From an uncultured Colwellia sp. (lineage in GTDB: Bacteria; Pseudomonadota; Gammaproteobacteria; Enterobacterales; Alteromonadaceae), in contig CAJXQM010000027.1 of NCBI GenBank assembly GCA_913058145.1, positions 1 to 36,467 on the forward strand: 36,467 nt of DNA, read 5' to 3'. The notes under the pieces are model-generated. The model made no database searches, was not told the origin of the DNA, and saw only the letters and a program-made list of their open reading frames with translations. The translations under genes were made by a program, and so were the position numbers. This document shows, in pieces, positions 9,277 to 17,870 of this stretch (position 1 is the stretch's first letter; each line of letters starts with the position of its first letter).

Positions 9277-9319
9277 GATGGACATTTCCAAGAGTAATTA
9301 ATAGCTATCTAAGCTGTTA

Positions 9320-12300
9320 CTATTCTTCTGTAATATAAAGATAAGTACGCATGGTTTTCAGGGTGAAGTCTACTGGAATAATAGCATTTCCAACAATAAT
9401 ATCCCCAGAAACATCTGATGTAGAATCATTTGGGTCCTCAGGCAATACAATTAAAGTAGGCACTCCTAATAGTTCACTATTGATATCTATATAGCGCTGA
9501 TCATCACTGCGAACATTTTTAATGATTTTATGTTTTTTGATCCCTAAAGCTAGATCAATAGCTAATAGTGATCCAATTCCAGTAGGCGGTTTACACCCTT
9601 CTAACTCAGCCGCAAAGACTAGTGGGGTGTAAGTGGTAAAATAAGCGACACCATTAATGGCAAGTGCCTCTGCTGAACTTTTTTCACCGCTTTGTTGCAA
9701 ATTGATATACCAACCTGATTTAGCACTAACATTGTGTTGTAAAGTATCGAGAGCTTGACTAGTCATTGTCGCCATACTTTTAAACGGGTCATTGGTATAA
9801 TTATACAAATCAGCTTCAACAATGATATTTGGTGTTGCAGGGCTAGTAGAGGCAGAAAAGTTTTGCGTTTTTATATATTTATCTTTAATCATAAAAACAC
9901 TATCTTTAGTGTCTTGGCCTAACGGATTAGACCTATCACCACTACCAATAAGAATTGCATCATAAGGAATTTCTTGATGAACACTAATCGCTTTAGTAGC
10001 ACCATCCTCATCTATTATCGTCGTTTCTACCGTTTCTGAAATAAAAGTTCGTACAATTGATGGTTCATAAAAGAAACGTCTATCCGTAGGGTTAGTGGTT
10101 CCACCTAAACTTGCTAATTTAAACACCGAAAAGTCCGCTTTTGTAGCACCGGGCATATCCACACGCCAGATATTTCCCCCCGTATCATTGACATATAAGC
10201 GGTCAGTTAAGCCATCACCCGTGCTATCTAACAAACCAATACCCGCTGTAATACTATCCGTACCAGCAAAAGTCGTATCCCCACCTGATGGGGCCATACT
10301 CCATTTCAAAGTACCTGTTTCCGCATCTAACATATACACAGTATTACCTTTGAGATCAGCAGTACCCGCATCATCACTATCTTTATTAGTATCATAGCCA
10401 CCACCAATAAAAACGACAGGGCTGGCAACATCACCTGAAGCATTAAGCTTTGAATAACCAACTTTAGGTTTGGACCAAGACTGACCTAACAAACTAAAAT
10501 CAGGAGTAGCATCATCTTTTTTCCACATTAACGTTGGCGCAACATCAGGGTCACTAATATCTAACGCATAATATGAGCTACCACCACGTCGTAAGCCAAA
10601 GAAAACCCAAGCGGTGTCACCTCCATCAATTGCCCCATCACCACCGATATCATTTAACAAAACAGTAATTTCGCCATCAATACCGTAAATTTTATCAACA
10701 GAAGAGTAATTGTCTCGTAAGGTTTTAACATTGCCAATAAACTCTTTTGGCATAAAAGCCCAATTTTCTTTTACAGTAGTACCTCTATCTTCGAACATAT
10801 GTAAAGCTCCCGCATTAGTACCAATAATAATTCTTATGCTATCACCATAATTAATAACTAAAGGCTTTGAATGTAGTGGGTCACCAAAAACATCGCTACG
10901 CATATCCGTGAAACTTTTATCATTATCATCATCATCGACATCCATTCCTTTAGCCCAATTGATCATTTTATCAATTTCGCCACTTTCAATGTCATTACCA
11001 TCGTTATCTATAGCACCTGCTACCCCAAATTCCGCAGCAAGACCTGTTTGGTTGATAAAAGCATTTTCTAAATTAATACGATCAAAGGCGATTAAAGCAC
11101 CTTTACCATTGTCTAAATAAACTGTTCTATCACTTACTTGTTTGGTATTGAACCATGATGCAACCCCCCCTTTACCGACAGTATCTCCATCAACACTTGG
11201 TGACCAGTAACTTTGTACCGCAGAACAAAATGCTCTTATTCCATCTTCACTTTCACAGATAGCTTGCACACCACCGACACCTGTTAATTCACCATTTATC
11301 ACTTTATATTTTTTTAAATTACCTTGCCATCTAGGACTGTTTTGAGGATCAAACATAGCATAATAAACTGAATCTAAAGTTTGAGTCCTATCAAAGTTAT
11401 TAGCAGCAACAGAGGCTGATGTTAGGCTGTCGTTACCGGGTTTAAGTCCACCTAATATAGTAGTCAAAGCTGCTGTTAAATCTAGGCCAGTTTGAGCAAA
11501 AATAAATTCACCTTGACCGCGAATTGCGGTTTCTTCTAATAATGCTCTGGCATCATCAGCTCCACTACTGAAGCCAATAGTATGGGTTAGAACCGTTTGA
11601 ATTCCGGCTAAATAAGGATTTACATCATAAGTACTCATCCAACCCGCCAACGCAGGCAAATAGCTATTGCTACCATCTGCGGTATAAGGATCATGATTAA
11701 AATCAGTTGTCTCGTCAGTAAAAGCGACATCGATCATCACTGGATTACCATCAGCATCAAATTCAGGATAATGATCAGAATCAGTTTTTTGTACTTTCGA
11801 TTTTAACGCTAATATTCTACTATCTGCGCCATAATCATTAGTTGGCTCACCATCTGTTATTAAAATGACATGAGAAACGCTACTTACACAATCACTAAAA
11901 GGAGATATATAGCTTCCGCCTGCTTCAATGACTGTATCTCTTGGTGGCGTATTTTTAAGATATTTATCAGGACCAATACCTACATCAATATCATCATCAC
12001 CAAAATCAACCACACTCCCTGAAAAATACTGATTAGCTTCATAAAGAGACTCACACAAAGGCGTCCAAGTTTCACTGGTTAATTGCTCATTGATAACATC
12101 AAGTAAAAAGGCCCTATTAGTCGCGGTCATTTTTCTTATGCCAATAGCAATCCGCCCACCATTACCATCACTACTGCTATCACCTTTATCATAATTAAAA
12201 ACCTCAAGGCCGAAATCAATAGATGGTGTGGTATTAATCACACTCGTCATACTGTCTTGTGCTGTTTTCATTCGAGCTTGAAATATCTTCTCTTTGGTTG

Positions 12301-13009
12301 TTGTGTGATACCAGCGCAAGTAATTTGCTGTATACAAAGTCACATAACGGCCAGAAGACCAATCAACATTTGTACTAACTTTATTTACAGAATGATAAAT
12401 AGGGTTCTTTTTAGTACCTTGTTCATCTACAGGATAACCGGCATCAACACCAGTAGCATTTACTACGGTTCCCTCATTGATAACAATATCAGCACTATCT
12501 TCTATGTAGGCATCATCTTCACAGTCAATTACTTCTATATTAAGACCATTATTAGAAGGAACTTCTTCCCAAGAGCCTGTTTGACCTTGATAGATATATT
12601 CACGAATACGTCCAGTGTAATAACCATATTTAGCTAATAAATCTATGGAGGTTTCACAGCTATTAATAGCTGCTAAAAAGCGCCTAGCATCACTTGGGCT
12701 GTCAGGAATCATTGAAGAGCCGTCAGCTCCCCCAACATTGAAATAAGTAGCTGTGTCATTATAGGCATGAGATGAGTCTTCAGGCTCGTAATGATCAGGC
12801 ACAGTTTGACCATCTTTCAAATAAGGAGCATTGACCTCGTCAATGGTAGCCATGCTACCCGAATTATCAAAAATAATTAATACTTTGGTGCTCTTTCCTG
12901 CCTCCCTTACAACATCACTGATATATAGTTCAATGTCTTCAGCCAATGACAAAGGTGTTGTTGCTATTGCAGATATAGCCAATAAACTTAATACTATTAA
13001 TTTTTTCAT
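9320..13009 (-). CDS. pilY1: Type IV pilus tip-associated protein PilY1
   Basis: Large secreted adhesin and assembly factor, thought to sit at the pilus tip with the minor pilins. A signal peptide (1-23, cut near SLA|ED) leads into a von Willebrand A-like region with MIDAS-type DNSGS at 48-52 and ITDGEPTND near 385. The C-terminal half (about 560-1170) is the PilY1 beta-propeller: DVFGDPLHSKPLVI, GTNAGALHMFED, VFFGLRRGGSSYYALDISDP, VFIGGGYD, YMLDAETG. A calcium loop DSTGDGLTD lies at 928-936 before RLYVNDTGGNIWRVDM, matching the Ca2+ site of P. aeruginosa PilY1. Other Asp-rich loops occur near 665, 690 and 785. Length 1229 is normal. ATG is preceded by GGGGG. Fourth gene of the operon. Confidence 0.95.
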   Translation of the reverse strand: MKKLIVLSLLAISAIATTPLSLAEDIELYISDVVREAGKSTKVLIIFDNSGSMATIDEVNAPYLKDGQTVPDHYEPEDSSHAYNDTATYFNVGGADGSSMIPDSPSDARRFLAAINSCETSIDLLAKYGYYTGRIREYIYQGQTGSWEEVPSNNGLNIEVIDCEDDAYIEDSADIVINEGTVVNATGVDAGYPVDEQGTKKNPIYHSVNKVSTNVDWSSGRYVTLYTANYLRWYHTTTKEKIFQARMKTAQDSMTSVINTTPSIDFGLEVFNYDKGDSSSDGNGGRIAIGIRKMTATNRAFLLDVINEQLTSETWTPLCESLYEANQYFSGSVVDFGDDDIDVGIGPDKYLKNTPPRDTVIEAGGSYISPFSDCVSSVSHVILITDGEPTNDYGADSRILALKSKVQKTDSDHYPEFDADGNPVMIDVAFTDETTDFNHDPYTADGSNSYLPALAGWMSTYDVNPYLAGIQTVLTHTIGFSSGADDARALLEETAIRGQGEFIFAQTGLDLTAALTTILGGLKPGNDSLTSASVAANNFDRTQTLDSVYYAMFDPQNSPRWQGNLKKYKVINGELTGVGGVQAICESEDGIRAFCSAVQSYWSPSVDGDTVGKGGVASWFNTKQVSDRTVYLDNGKGALIAFDRINLENAFINQTGLAAEFGVAGAIDNDGNDIESGEIDKMINWAKGMDVDDDDNDKSFTDMRSDVFGDPLHSKPLVINYGDSIRIIIGTNAGALHMFEDRGTTVKENWAFMPKEFIGNVKTLRDNYSSVDKIYGIDGEITVLLNDIGGDGAIDGGDTAWVFFGLRRGGSSYYALDISDPDVAPTLMWKKDDATPDFSLLGQSWSKPKVGYSKLNASGDVASPVVFIGGGYDTNKDSDDAGTADLKGNTVYMLDAETGTLKWSMAPSGGDTTFAGTDSITAGIGLLDSTGDGLTDRLYVNDTGGNIWRVDMPGATKADFSVFKLASLGGTTNPTDRRFFYEPSIVRTFISETVETTIIDEDGATKAISVHQEIPYDAILIGSGDRSNPLGQDTKDSVFMIKDKYIKTQNFSASTSPATPNIIVEADLYNYTNDPFKSMATMTSQALDTLQHNVSAKSGWYINLQQSGEKSSAEALAINGVAYFTTYTPLVFAAELEGCKPPTGIGSLLAIDLALGIKKHKIIKNVRSDDQRYIDINSELLGVPTLIVLPEDPNDSTSDVSGDIIVGNAIIPVDFTLKTMRTYLYITEE

Positions 13010-13070
13010 GATAAACCCCCTATATGGAAGACATTTCTATTCATTACCTAACTGAAAATAGTGATCACTG

Positions 13071-13598
13071 TTATTTTAATAAATGTTGTACTATGCCTGA
13101 ATTCACTTCTACCCTACTCATTTTATTTCGGCCATATTTTTTGTTGATTTGTATACGTAAAACGTTACAAGTAAACACCTGAGCTGATGAGGCAAATTTA
13201 GAGTGGGGGCAATCTGCCTCAAGCTGAAATTTGTTATTCGCAAGATCAAGTGTTGCCGCACCAATATCACCATCTTTATTCGTTTTAGTAAGCTCTGCTA
13301 TTATATCTTTAGCACCATATTGAAAAGTGGCTACTGGTTGAGAAAAACCGTTATTACCCATACCACCTGTGACTTGTAAAAATATATACTCATCAATAGC
13401 ACTAATAACCTCTTGTTCTGAAACAACTTTTTCTTCACTTGCTCCTGACATTTTCATATCGGTAGTCGTATTTTGCATTAGCGCTGCAGCAACAGCGGTT
13501 AAGGCAACTAAAAACACTAAAGAGATAATTAACACGACTCCTTTTTGCTTATTCATACAGCATGTTAAGTGATTTGATGTAAGGAGTGGAACTACCAT
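13071..13598 (-). CDS. pilX: Type IV minor pilin PilX
   Basis: Minor pilin of the pilus-initiation complex. After the leader, QKG|VVLIISLVFLVALTAVAAALMQNT is the PilX signature. Position +5 is Ile, not Glu, as is common in GspK/PilX-class pilins that cap the fibre. The segment TTTDMKMSGASEEKVVSEQEVISAIDEY follows the pattern seen after the helix in other PilX proteins. The start at 13598 overlaps the pilW stop by 7 bases and has GAGGG seven bases upstream. An internal ATG at 13556 would give a more usual 6-residue leader (MNKQKG) but lacks a ribosome-binding site. Confidence 0.88.
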   Translation of the reverse strand: MVVPLLTSNHLTCCMNKQKGVVLIISLVFLVALTAVAAALMQNTTTDMKMSGASEEKVVSEQEVISAIDEYIFLQVTGGMGNNGFSQPVATFQYGAKDIIAELTKTNKDGDIGAATLDLANNKFQLEADCPHSKFASSAQVFTCNVLRIQINKKYGRNKMSRVEVNSGIVQHLLK

Positions 13599-14602
13599 GA
13601 ATCGACCCTCGCATTATACAATGTCACGGTAGAACTAAATAACAATCGTCGATTATGGTCATTAAAAGTGATACCTTTACCATCATTTAAATCACCTAAA
13701 AAGTAAGTGTTATTATTTATATAATTATTATCAGGTAAAACATTTCGTGCTAGTACATATATTTTCACCGCTATTATTTTTGTGCCACCTGTATTATCCC
13801 ACATAGCTTCTGTCACATTGTCGGCTGACACAAAATTATCCACCACTCCATACCCTGCTGCATCAGGATCTGTATCCGCATCATAACCATACATAAAACG
13901 AATCATTTCAATACCGTCGATAATAGGAGCGAACGACATTCTTGTTGTTAATTGCCCTTGCATTAACACTGGCACTTTATTATTACCTTGGTTTTCTTCA
14001 CGAATATAATAAACATGGTGTTGATACTGCCAGACTCTACTGTTATCTACAGCAGGCAAAGCACCACTAGCAAACAAAATACCATCATTGCTGTTAGCAA
14101 CTAAGTGATAATTTCCCGCCGGAGCAGGATCGAGAGGATCACCTAAACCATCAACTAAAGCATCGGCTAACACTCTCTTTATTTGTATCACATCTGAACC
14201 AATTTTAGCATCCGCAAAGCAGCCCATAGGATTAGCACGACTAACAGTTTCTCCCCATATAGTACGAAACGATCCTGTCGCTAGCGGAAACGAATTATTA
14301 TTTACTCCTCCTCCATTACAATCATTAGCTGGGGCAGCCAGTGTATGGTTTATGCTAGAGAGATCAAAGGTTCCCGTATAATCTCCCCAAAAATCTTGTT
14401 TTGAAAGATCATTTGTTAATACGCTCATAGCAAATCGACCATTCTCTTGAAGCTCTCCAAAACTTGACGTTTCTGTAACCGTAGTCCTCATACCAACAAA
14501 AATACTTAACACACCCGCAAATATTACTAAGCCTATTACCAAAGCAATAAAGACTTCTAACAAACTAAATCCTTGTTGATATGTGTTATTAATGTTATTC
14601 AT
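13592..14602 (-). CDS. pilW: Type IV minor pilin PilW
   Basis: Prepilin with leader MNNINNTYQQG cut before FSLLEVFIALVIGLVIFAGVLSIF (Glu at +5). PilW features follow: ELQENGRFAMSVLTNDLSKQDFWG, an extended middle domain, and IDGIEMIRFMYGYD near residue 230. At 336 residues it is the large J-type pilin of the tip complex. I chose the ATG at 14602; a GTG three codons upstream is possible and neither has a clear ribosome-binding site. The gap to pilV is 23 bases and pilX overlaps its end, so the three are tightly coupled. Confidence 0.92.
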   Translation of the reverse strand: MNNINNTYQQGFSLLEVFIALVIGLVIFAGVLSIFVGMRTTVTETSSFGELQENGRFAMSVLTNDLSKQDFWGDYTGTFDLSSINHTLAAPANDCNGGGVNNNSFPLATGSFRTIWGETVSRANPMGCFADAKIGSDVIQIKRVLADALVDGLGDPLDPAPAGNYHLVANSNDGILFASGALPAVDNSRVWQYQHHVYYIREENQGNNKVPVLMQGQLTTRMSFAPIIDGIEMIRFMYGYDADTDPDAAGYGVVDNFVSADNVTEAMWDNTGGTKIIAVKIYVLARNVLPDNNYINNNTYFLGDLNDGKGITFNDHNRRLLFSSTVTLYNARVDSW

Positions 14603-14625
14603 ACTTATCACTACTTGCTATTTTA

Positions 14626-15174
14626 TTAAAAGATAAAGCCTTCAACTAATACTTGGCGACGTTGCTTGCCTGAAGCACCACAGCCTTCTGTATTACCATC
14701 CACTGTTACCGTCCTGCCTTGCCAAGTAACGACTACGGTTACTGCATTATTACTTACATCCACACAGGCTCTAGCATCCACTAAGCCACCCGCATGATTT
14801 CCCCCTAAAAGAACATCACCACCGGTTAAAGCTAATTCAAACTCATCTATATTGGTTTGTGTAAATACCGAGCAACCACCTGAACAGGTAACACCTTTAC
14901 CATACTCTGTACTTATGTAGGCATTTAAAATGCTAGCATCATCACTGCGCATACGCTCAATAATATCTTGCGCCAGACTAGAGGCTAATGAACGCTGCAT
15001 TGCATCAAAACTACCTTTTTTAGCCGTGGCTTGCATAGCCACAGCACCTAAAATACCTGTAACCATAATAAATAAGGCAATTAAAACTTCGATAAAAGTC
15101 ATGCCTTTTTGTTTACCGGCACTTTTTTTGAGACCGTGAGTACTGAGACGCTGAGTATTAATACGTTGAGGCAT
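14626..15174 (-). CDS. pilV: Type IV minor pilin PilV
   Basis: First gene of the minor-pilin operon. A long basic 24-residue leader ends in KQKG|MTFIEVLIALFIMVTGILGAVAMQ, the typical PilV N-terminus with Met at +1 and Glu at +5. MQRSLASSLAQDIIERMRSDD is the conserved PilV stretch after the helix. Cysteines cluster at VTCSGGCSVF and near the C-terminus (EGCG). GAGAGAAG precedes the ATG. In the usual scheme PilV (I-type), PilW (J), PilX (K) and FimU/FimT (H) form the initiation complex; here the H-type genes are not upstream but at the far end on the other strand. Confidence 0.92.
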   Translation of the reverse strand: MPQRINTQRLSTHGLKKSAGKQKGMTFIEVLIALFIMVTGILGAVAMQATAKKGSFDAMQRSLASSLAQDIIERMRSDDASILNAYISTEYGKGVTCSGGCSVFTQTNIDEFELALTGGDVLLGGNHAGGLVDARACVDVSNNAVTVVVTWQGRTVTVDGNTEGCGASGKQRRQVLVEGFIF

Positions 15175-15635
15175 TAGCTTCTCTCTTGATAAGTTGACTC
15201 TTCTTATTACCTAATATTGTATCGACAAAAGGTATAAGAACTAACTGTAAAAAAGTAGGCTTGAAAAGAGTTATTATTAGTTGGAGGGGTGTAAAAATAA
15301 GTTCTTTTAGTAAATAAATATTTTTACTTTTTGATAAAATATTATGTGTGAGGATGATTACTTTTGAAATAACTGTATTTGAGACTACCCCCTTTTTAGC
15401 AATAAAAAAAGAAGGAGCCAATTTGGCATTGGCTAAAGACTCTTGGAAAAATTCATATGTGCTAAAAATCACTATCCTGAAAAACATTAGCCCATATCCT
15501 TATTGTCTGTATAATTTCTTCCTTAAAAACACATTTGAAATATACGCCTGTATACCTGATGGTTACTATAACTATCCATGCTTCCTTAGATATAATAATC
15601 ACATCAAAAATGGTTGAATTATAATCAACTTAAGA
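15175..15635. other. 461-base intergenic region between ispH and pilV
   Basis: No gene can be supported here. Open frames exist on both strands but they are A/T-rich, lack ribosome-binding sites and resemble nothing. The region holds a terminator-like hairpin facing ispH (15404-15434) and a weaker hairpin right after the ispH stop (TTGA/TCAA arms around 15614-15628). A poor promoter candidate for pilV lies on the minus strand, with -10 CATAAT near 15340-15345 and TTTCAA 17 bases upstream. No sigma54-type -24/-12 pair was found. Confidence 0.5.
15404..15434 (-). terminator. Possible terminator separating ispH from the pil operon
   Basis: AGCCAAT (15416-15422) and ATTGGCT (15428-15434) form a 7-bp perfect stem with a 5-base loop. 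On the minus strand it is followed after five bases by seven T residues (15410-15404). The gap between stem and T-run is longer than ideal, so termination may be partial and some readthrough from ispH into pilV is possible. Confidence 0.4.
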
Positions 15636-16565
15636 CTAGCGCAATTCTACAGGTACTGCAAAGACAATATTTTCTTTGCGACCAGGATGCTCATTAACCT
15701 CTTGACCGCCATAGTCTTTTAATAATTCGATAACTTGCTTTACTAATATTGCAGGAGCTGATGCGCCTGCAGTAACACCAATTTTATTAACACCTTCTAA
15801 CCAGGACGTCTCAATGTTGTCTGCTGTATCAATAAGGTAAGATGTTGTTCCCATTTTTTCAGCGACTTCTCTTAGACGATTAGAATTCGAACTATTTTTT
15901 GCACCAACGACTAATAAAAGGTCTACTTGGCTAGCGATAGCACGAACAGCATCTTGACGATTTTGAGTTGCATAACAAATATCATCCTTACGAGGTCCTT
16001 CAATTAAGGGAAATTTAGCTTGAAGTGCATCAATTACATCAGAAGTGTCATCAACTGATAATGTCGTTTGGCTACAAAAATAAAGTTTTCCTGGATCTTT
16101 GACTTCCAGGTTTAAGACATCGTCTGCTGATTCAACTAAGTAAATCCCAGCTGAGTCGCTATCATACTGCCCCATGGTGCCTTCAACTTCTGGATGCCCT
16201 GCATGACCAATGAGTACACACTCAATGTTCTTACGACTCACACGACTAACTTCCATATGAACTTTAGTCACCAATGGACATGTCGCATCAAATACTTTTA
16301 AGTCTCGTTGTTTAGCTTTATTACGTACCGCTTTAGAAACTCCATGGGCACTAAAAATTACGGTGCTGTCATCAGGTACTTCATCAAGCTCTTCAACAAA
16401 AATAGCACCTCGACTCTTAAGACCATCAACCACAAATTTGTTATGCACAACTTCATGGCGCACATAAATAGGTGCACCAAATAAGTCTAACGCTCTGTCA
16501 ACAATACTAATAGCTCGGTCAACACCGGCACAAAAACCACGAGGGTTCGCTAAAATAATTTCCAT
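15636..16565 (-). CDS. ispH: 4-hydroxy-3-methylbut-2-enyl diphosphate reductase IspH (LytB)
   Basis: Last enzyme of the MEP isoprenoid pathway; reduces HMBPP to IPP and DMAPP with a [4Fe-4S] cluster. Cluster cysteines are visible in [13 protein letters not shown] (Cys12), [11 protein letters not shown] (near 96) and [14 protein letters not shown] (near 197). The catalytic Glu lies in [11 protein letters not shown], and the HMBPP-binding [10 protein letters not shown] and AGASAPA motifs follow. The 309-residue length is normal. Last gene of the conserved ribF-ileS-lspA-fkpB-ispH block; the gap from fkpB is 104 bases with nothing recognisable in it. Confidence 0.98.
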   Translation of the reverse strand: MEIILANPRGFCAGVDRAISIVDRALDLFGAPIYVRHEVVHNKFVVDGLKSRGAIFVEELDEVPDDSTVIFSAHGVSKAVRNKAKQRDLKVFDATCPLVTKVHMEVSRVSRKNIECVLIGHAGHPEVEGTMGQYDSDSAGIYLVESADDVLNLEVKDPGKLYFCSQTTLSVDDTSDVIDALQAKFPLIEGPRKDDICYATQNRQDAVRAIASQVDLLLVVGAKNSSNSNRLREVAEKMGTTSYLIDTADNIETSWLEGVNKIGVTAGASAPAILVKQVIELLKDYGGQEVNEHPGRKENIVFAVPVELR

Positions 16566-16669
16566 AACATTCTCAATATCATTTGCTAGTGATCAGCTAC
16601 AAGTTAAAAGCCATGTGTTTCGAAGTAAAATCAGTTCGTCACTCAATACTATAAACGTGTCACTTAAAT

Positions 16670-17107
16670 TTACAATATTTCTACTAAATCAATCACAAAA
16701 GTCACGGCTTGACCCGCTAATGGATGATTAAAATCAATAGTCACCGAATTACCGTTAACTTCTTGAATCATGCCGGGTAATTCACCACCTGGTTGAGAAA
16801 AAGTGATAATAGTACCGACCTTTGCAGGGACTTCCGCTGAAAACTTATTAATATCCATATAATGGATATTATCAGGATTAGACTCGCCAAATGCATCAAC
16901 AGCTTCAAGCGAAAACTCTCTACTATCACCCGCAGTCATACCTAATATTTGTGCTTCAAAAGCCGCTGAAATACTTTGATCACCCATGATGATCTTAGCA
17001 GGTTTATTGTTTACTTTAGTACTGTCAGCAGCTGAGCCATCACTCAACTTCATAGTGATGTGTACTAAAATTGTTGAATCAGCTTTGATTGTTATTTCGT
17101 TTGTCAT
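16670..17107 (-). CDS. fkpB: FKBP-type peptidyl-prolyl isomerase FkpB (SlpA)
   Basis: Cytoplasmic cis-trans prolyl isomerase and chaperone of the SlyD/SlpA class. FKBP motifs include LVHITMKLSDGSAADST at the N-terminus, FEAQILGMTAGDSREFSLEAVDAFGE (the start of the IF/insert region), and the diagnostic DFNHPLAGQAVTFVIDLVEIL at the C-terminus. The metal-binding His tail of SlyD is absent, which favours FkpB. At 145 residues it matches E. coli FkpB (149). AAGAAG precedes the ATG. It lies 45 bases after lspA. Confidence 0.95.
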   Translation of the reverse strand: MTNEITIKADSTILVHITMKLSDGSAADSTKVNNKPAKIIMGDQSISAAFEAQILGMTAGDSREFSLEAVDAFGESNPDNIHYMDINKFSAEVPAKVGTIITFSQPGGELPGMIQEVNGNSVTIDFNHPLAGQAVTFVIDLVEIL

Positions 17108-17152
17108 TTTTTATCTTCTTATCTATTGTCGCACTTAAATACGACTTATATT

Positions 17153-17650
17153 CTAATCGTTATGTTCAGCCGTAAAGGACTCTAAAATCATCAATACAGC
17201 ACCAATGAAAATCATTGAATCAGCAACATTGAAAGCAGGAAAATGATTACCAGACCAATGAAAATCTAAAAAATCGATAACATAACCAAACAAGGCTCGA
17301 TCAATTAAATTTCCCATCGCACCACTTAGCATCAATGCAACAGCAATACTTAATAATGTTTGGGATTTAGGAGTTTTTCCTAACCAGACAATAAAAACAA
17401 TGCAGGCAATAGCCGCTATCGCGGTAAAAAACCAGCGCTGCCAACCACCTTGGTCAGCCAAAAAACTAAAAGCTGCACCTAGGTTCTGTACATAGGTGAT
17501 ACTAAAAATAGGTAATACGTTGACAGATTCATATAAACTAAACGAAGCTACAACCCAGTGTTTAGTTACTTGATCAATCACTAAGCAAACTAGCGTTAAC
17601 CAAAGCCATCGCAAGCCTGAATTATTAAATAGTATAAAAATTTTACTCAA
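17153..17650 (-). CDS. lspA: Lipoprotein signal peptidase LspA (signal peptidase II)
   Basis: Inner-membrane aspartyl protease that removes the signal peptide of lipidated prolipoproteins; BamD and the lipoprotein at 24276 would be substrates. Catalytic Asp residues are in GNLIDRALFGYVIDFLDF and AFNVADSMIF. The conserved NLGAAFSFLADQGGWQRWFF loop and four membrane segments are present. No ATG is available at the right place: the best start is the TTG at 17650, with AAAAAGAGA upstream. It gives 165 residues, against 164 in E. coli, and an N-terminus ending in SGLRWLWL as in relatives. A longer reading from TTG at 17719 would run into a palindromic repeat and is rejected. Confidence 0.93.
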   Translation of the reverse strand: MSKIFILFNNSGLRWLWLTLVCLVIDQVTKHWVVASFSLYESVNVLPIFSITYVQNLGAAFSFLADQGGWQRWFFTAIAAIACIVFIVWLGKTPKSQTLLSIAVALMLSGAMGNLIDRALFGYVIDFLDFHWSGNHFPAFNVADSMIFIGAVLMILESFTAEHND

Positions 17651-17681
17651 CTTAGAATATTCTCTTTTTCTTAAACAATAA

Positions 17682-17743
17682 TATACCCGCTCCACTTGAA
17701 GATATTCCAGCTGAATCAAGCATATTCAAGTGGAACGGGTATA
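17682..17743. repeat. 62-bp palindromic intergenic element (lspA-ileS)
   Basis: Left arm 17682-17700 and right arm 17725-17743 (TTCAAGTGGAACGGGTATA) are complementary at 18 of 19 positions. Between them lie 24 bases that themselves contain the palindrome CAGCTG. It would form a long hairpin in RNA or a cruciform in DNA. The size and arms are those of a miniature or REP-like dispersed repeat. I recall similar TACCCGTTCCACTTGAA arms in marine gammaproteobacterial genomes, but copy number could not be tested here. Confidence 0.75.
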
Positions 17744-17751
17744 AATAAAAA

Positions 17752-17870
17752 AATAACCGTTATTCAACGTTATCTACTGATAGAACAAGAAGAAAGCACG
17801 GAGCCTATGACTATAGGTGAGTGCTTTCGACGCAGTTATGACAGGAAAATGGCAAATAATAACAGTTATT
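17752..17870. repeat. Hairpin flanked by AATAACNGTTATT direct repeats (ileS 3' side)
   Basis: A stem GAAAGCAC (17792-17799) / GTGCTTTC (17821-17828) encloses a second stem CCTAT (17804-17808) / ATAGG (17813-17817). The hairpin is flanked by AATAACCGTTATT (17752-17764) and AATAACAGTTATT (17858-17870), which differ at one base and are each palindromic. The second flank touches the ileS stop codon. It may be another small repeat element or a transcription-attenuating or processing structure between ileS and lspA. Confidence 0.5.

Noticed and set aside
9277..9291. Upstream starts for pilE (TTG 9291, ATG 9285)
   Set aside because: No ribosome-binding site at suitable distance; the ATG at 9276 gives a normal short prepilin leader.
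15175..15450. A sigma54 promoter for the pil operon
   Set aside because: Searched for GG-N10-GC type elements on the minus strand and found none convincing.
15158..15617. Open frames of about 90-110 codons on both strands between ispH and pilV
   Set aside because: A/T-rich and low in complexity, no ribosome-binding sites, one overlaps the pilV start, and no recognisable protein features.
17651..17719. Upstream extension of lspA to a TTG at 17719
   Set aside because: It would translate part of a palindromic repeat and give an N-terminus longer than the family; the TTG at 17650 gives the standard length and has a ribosome-binding site.
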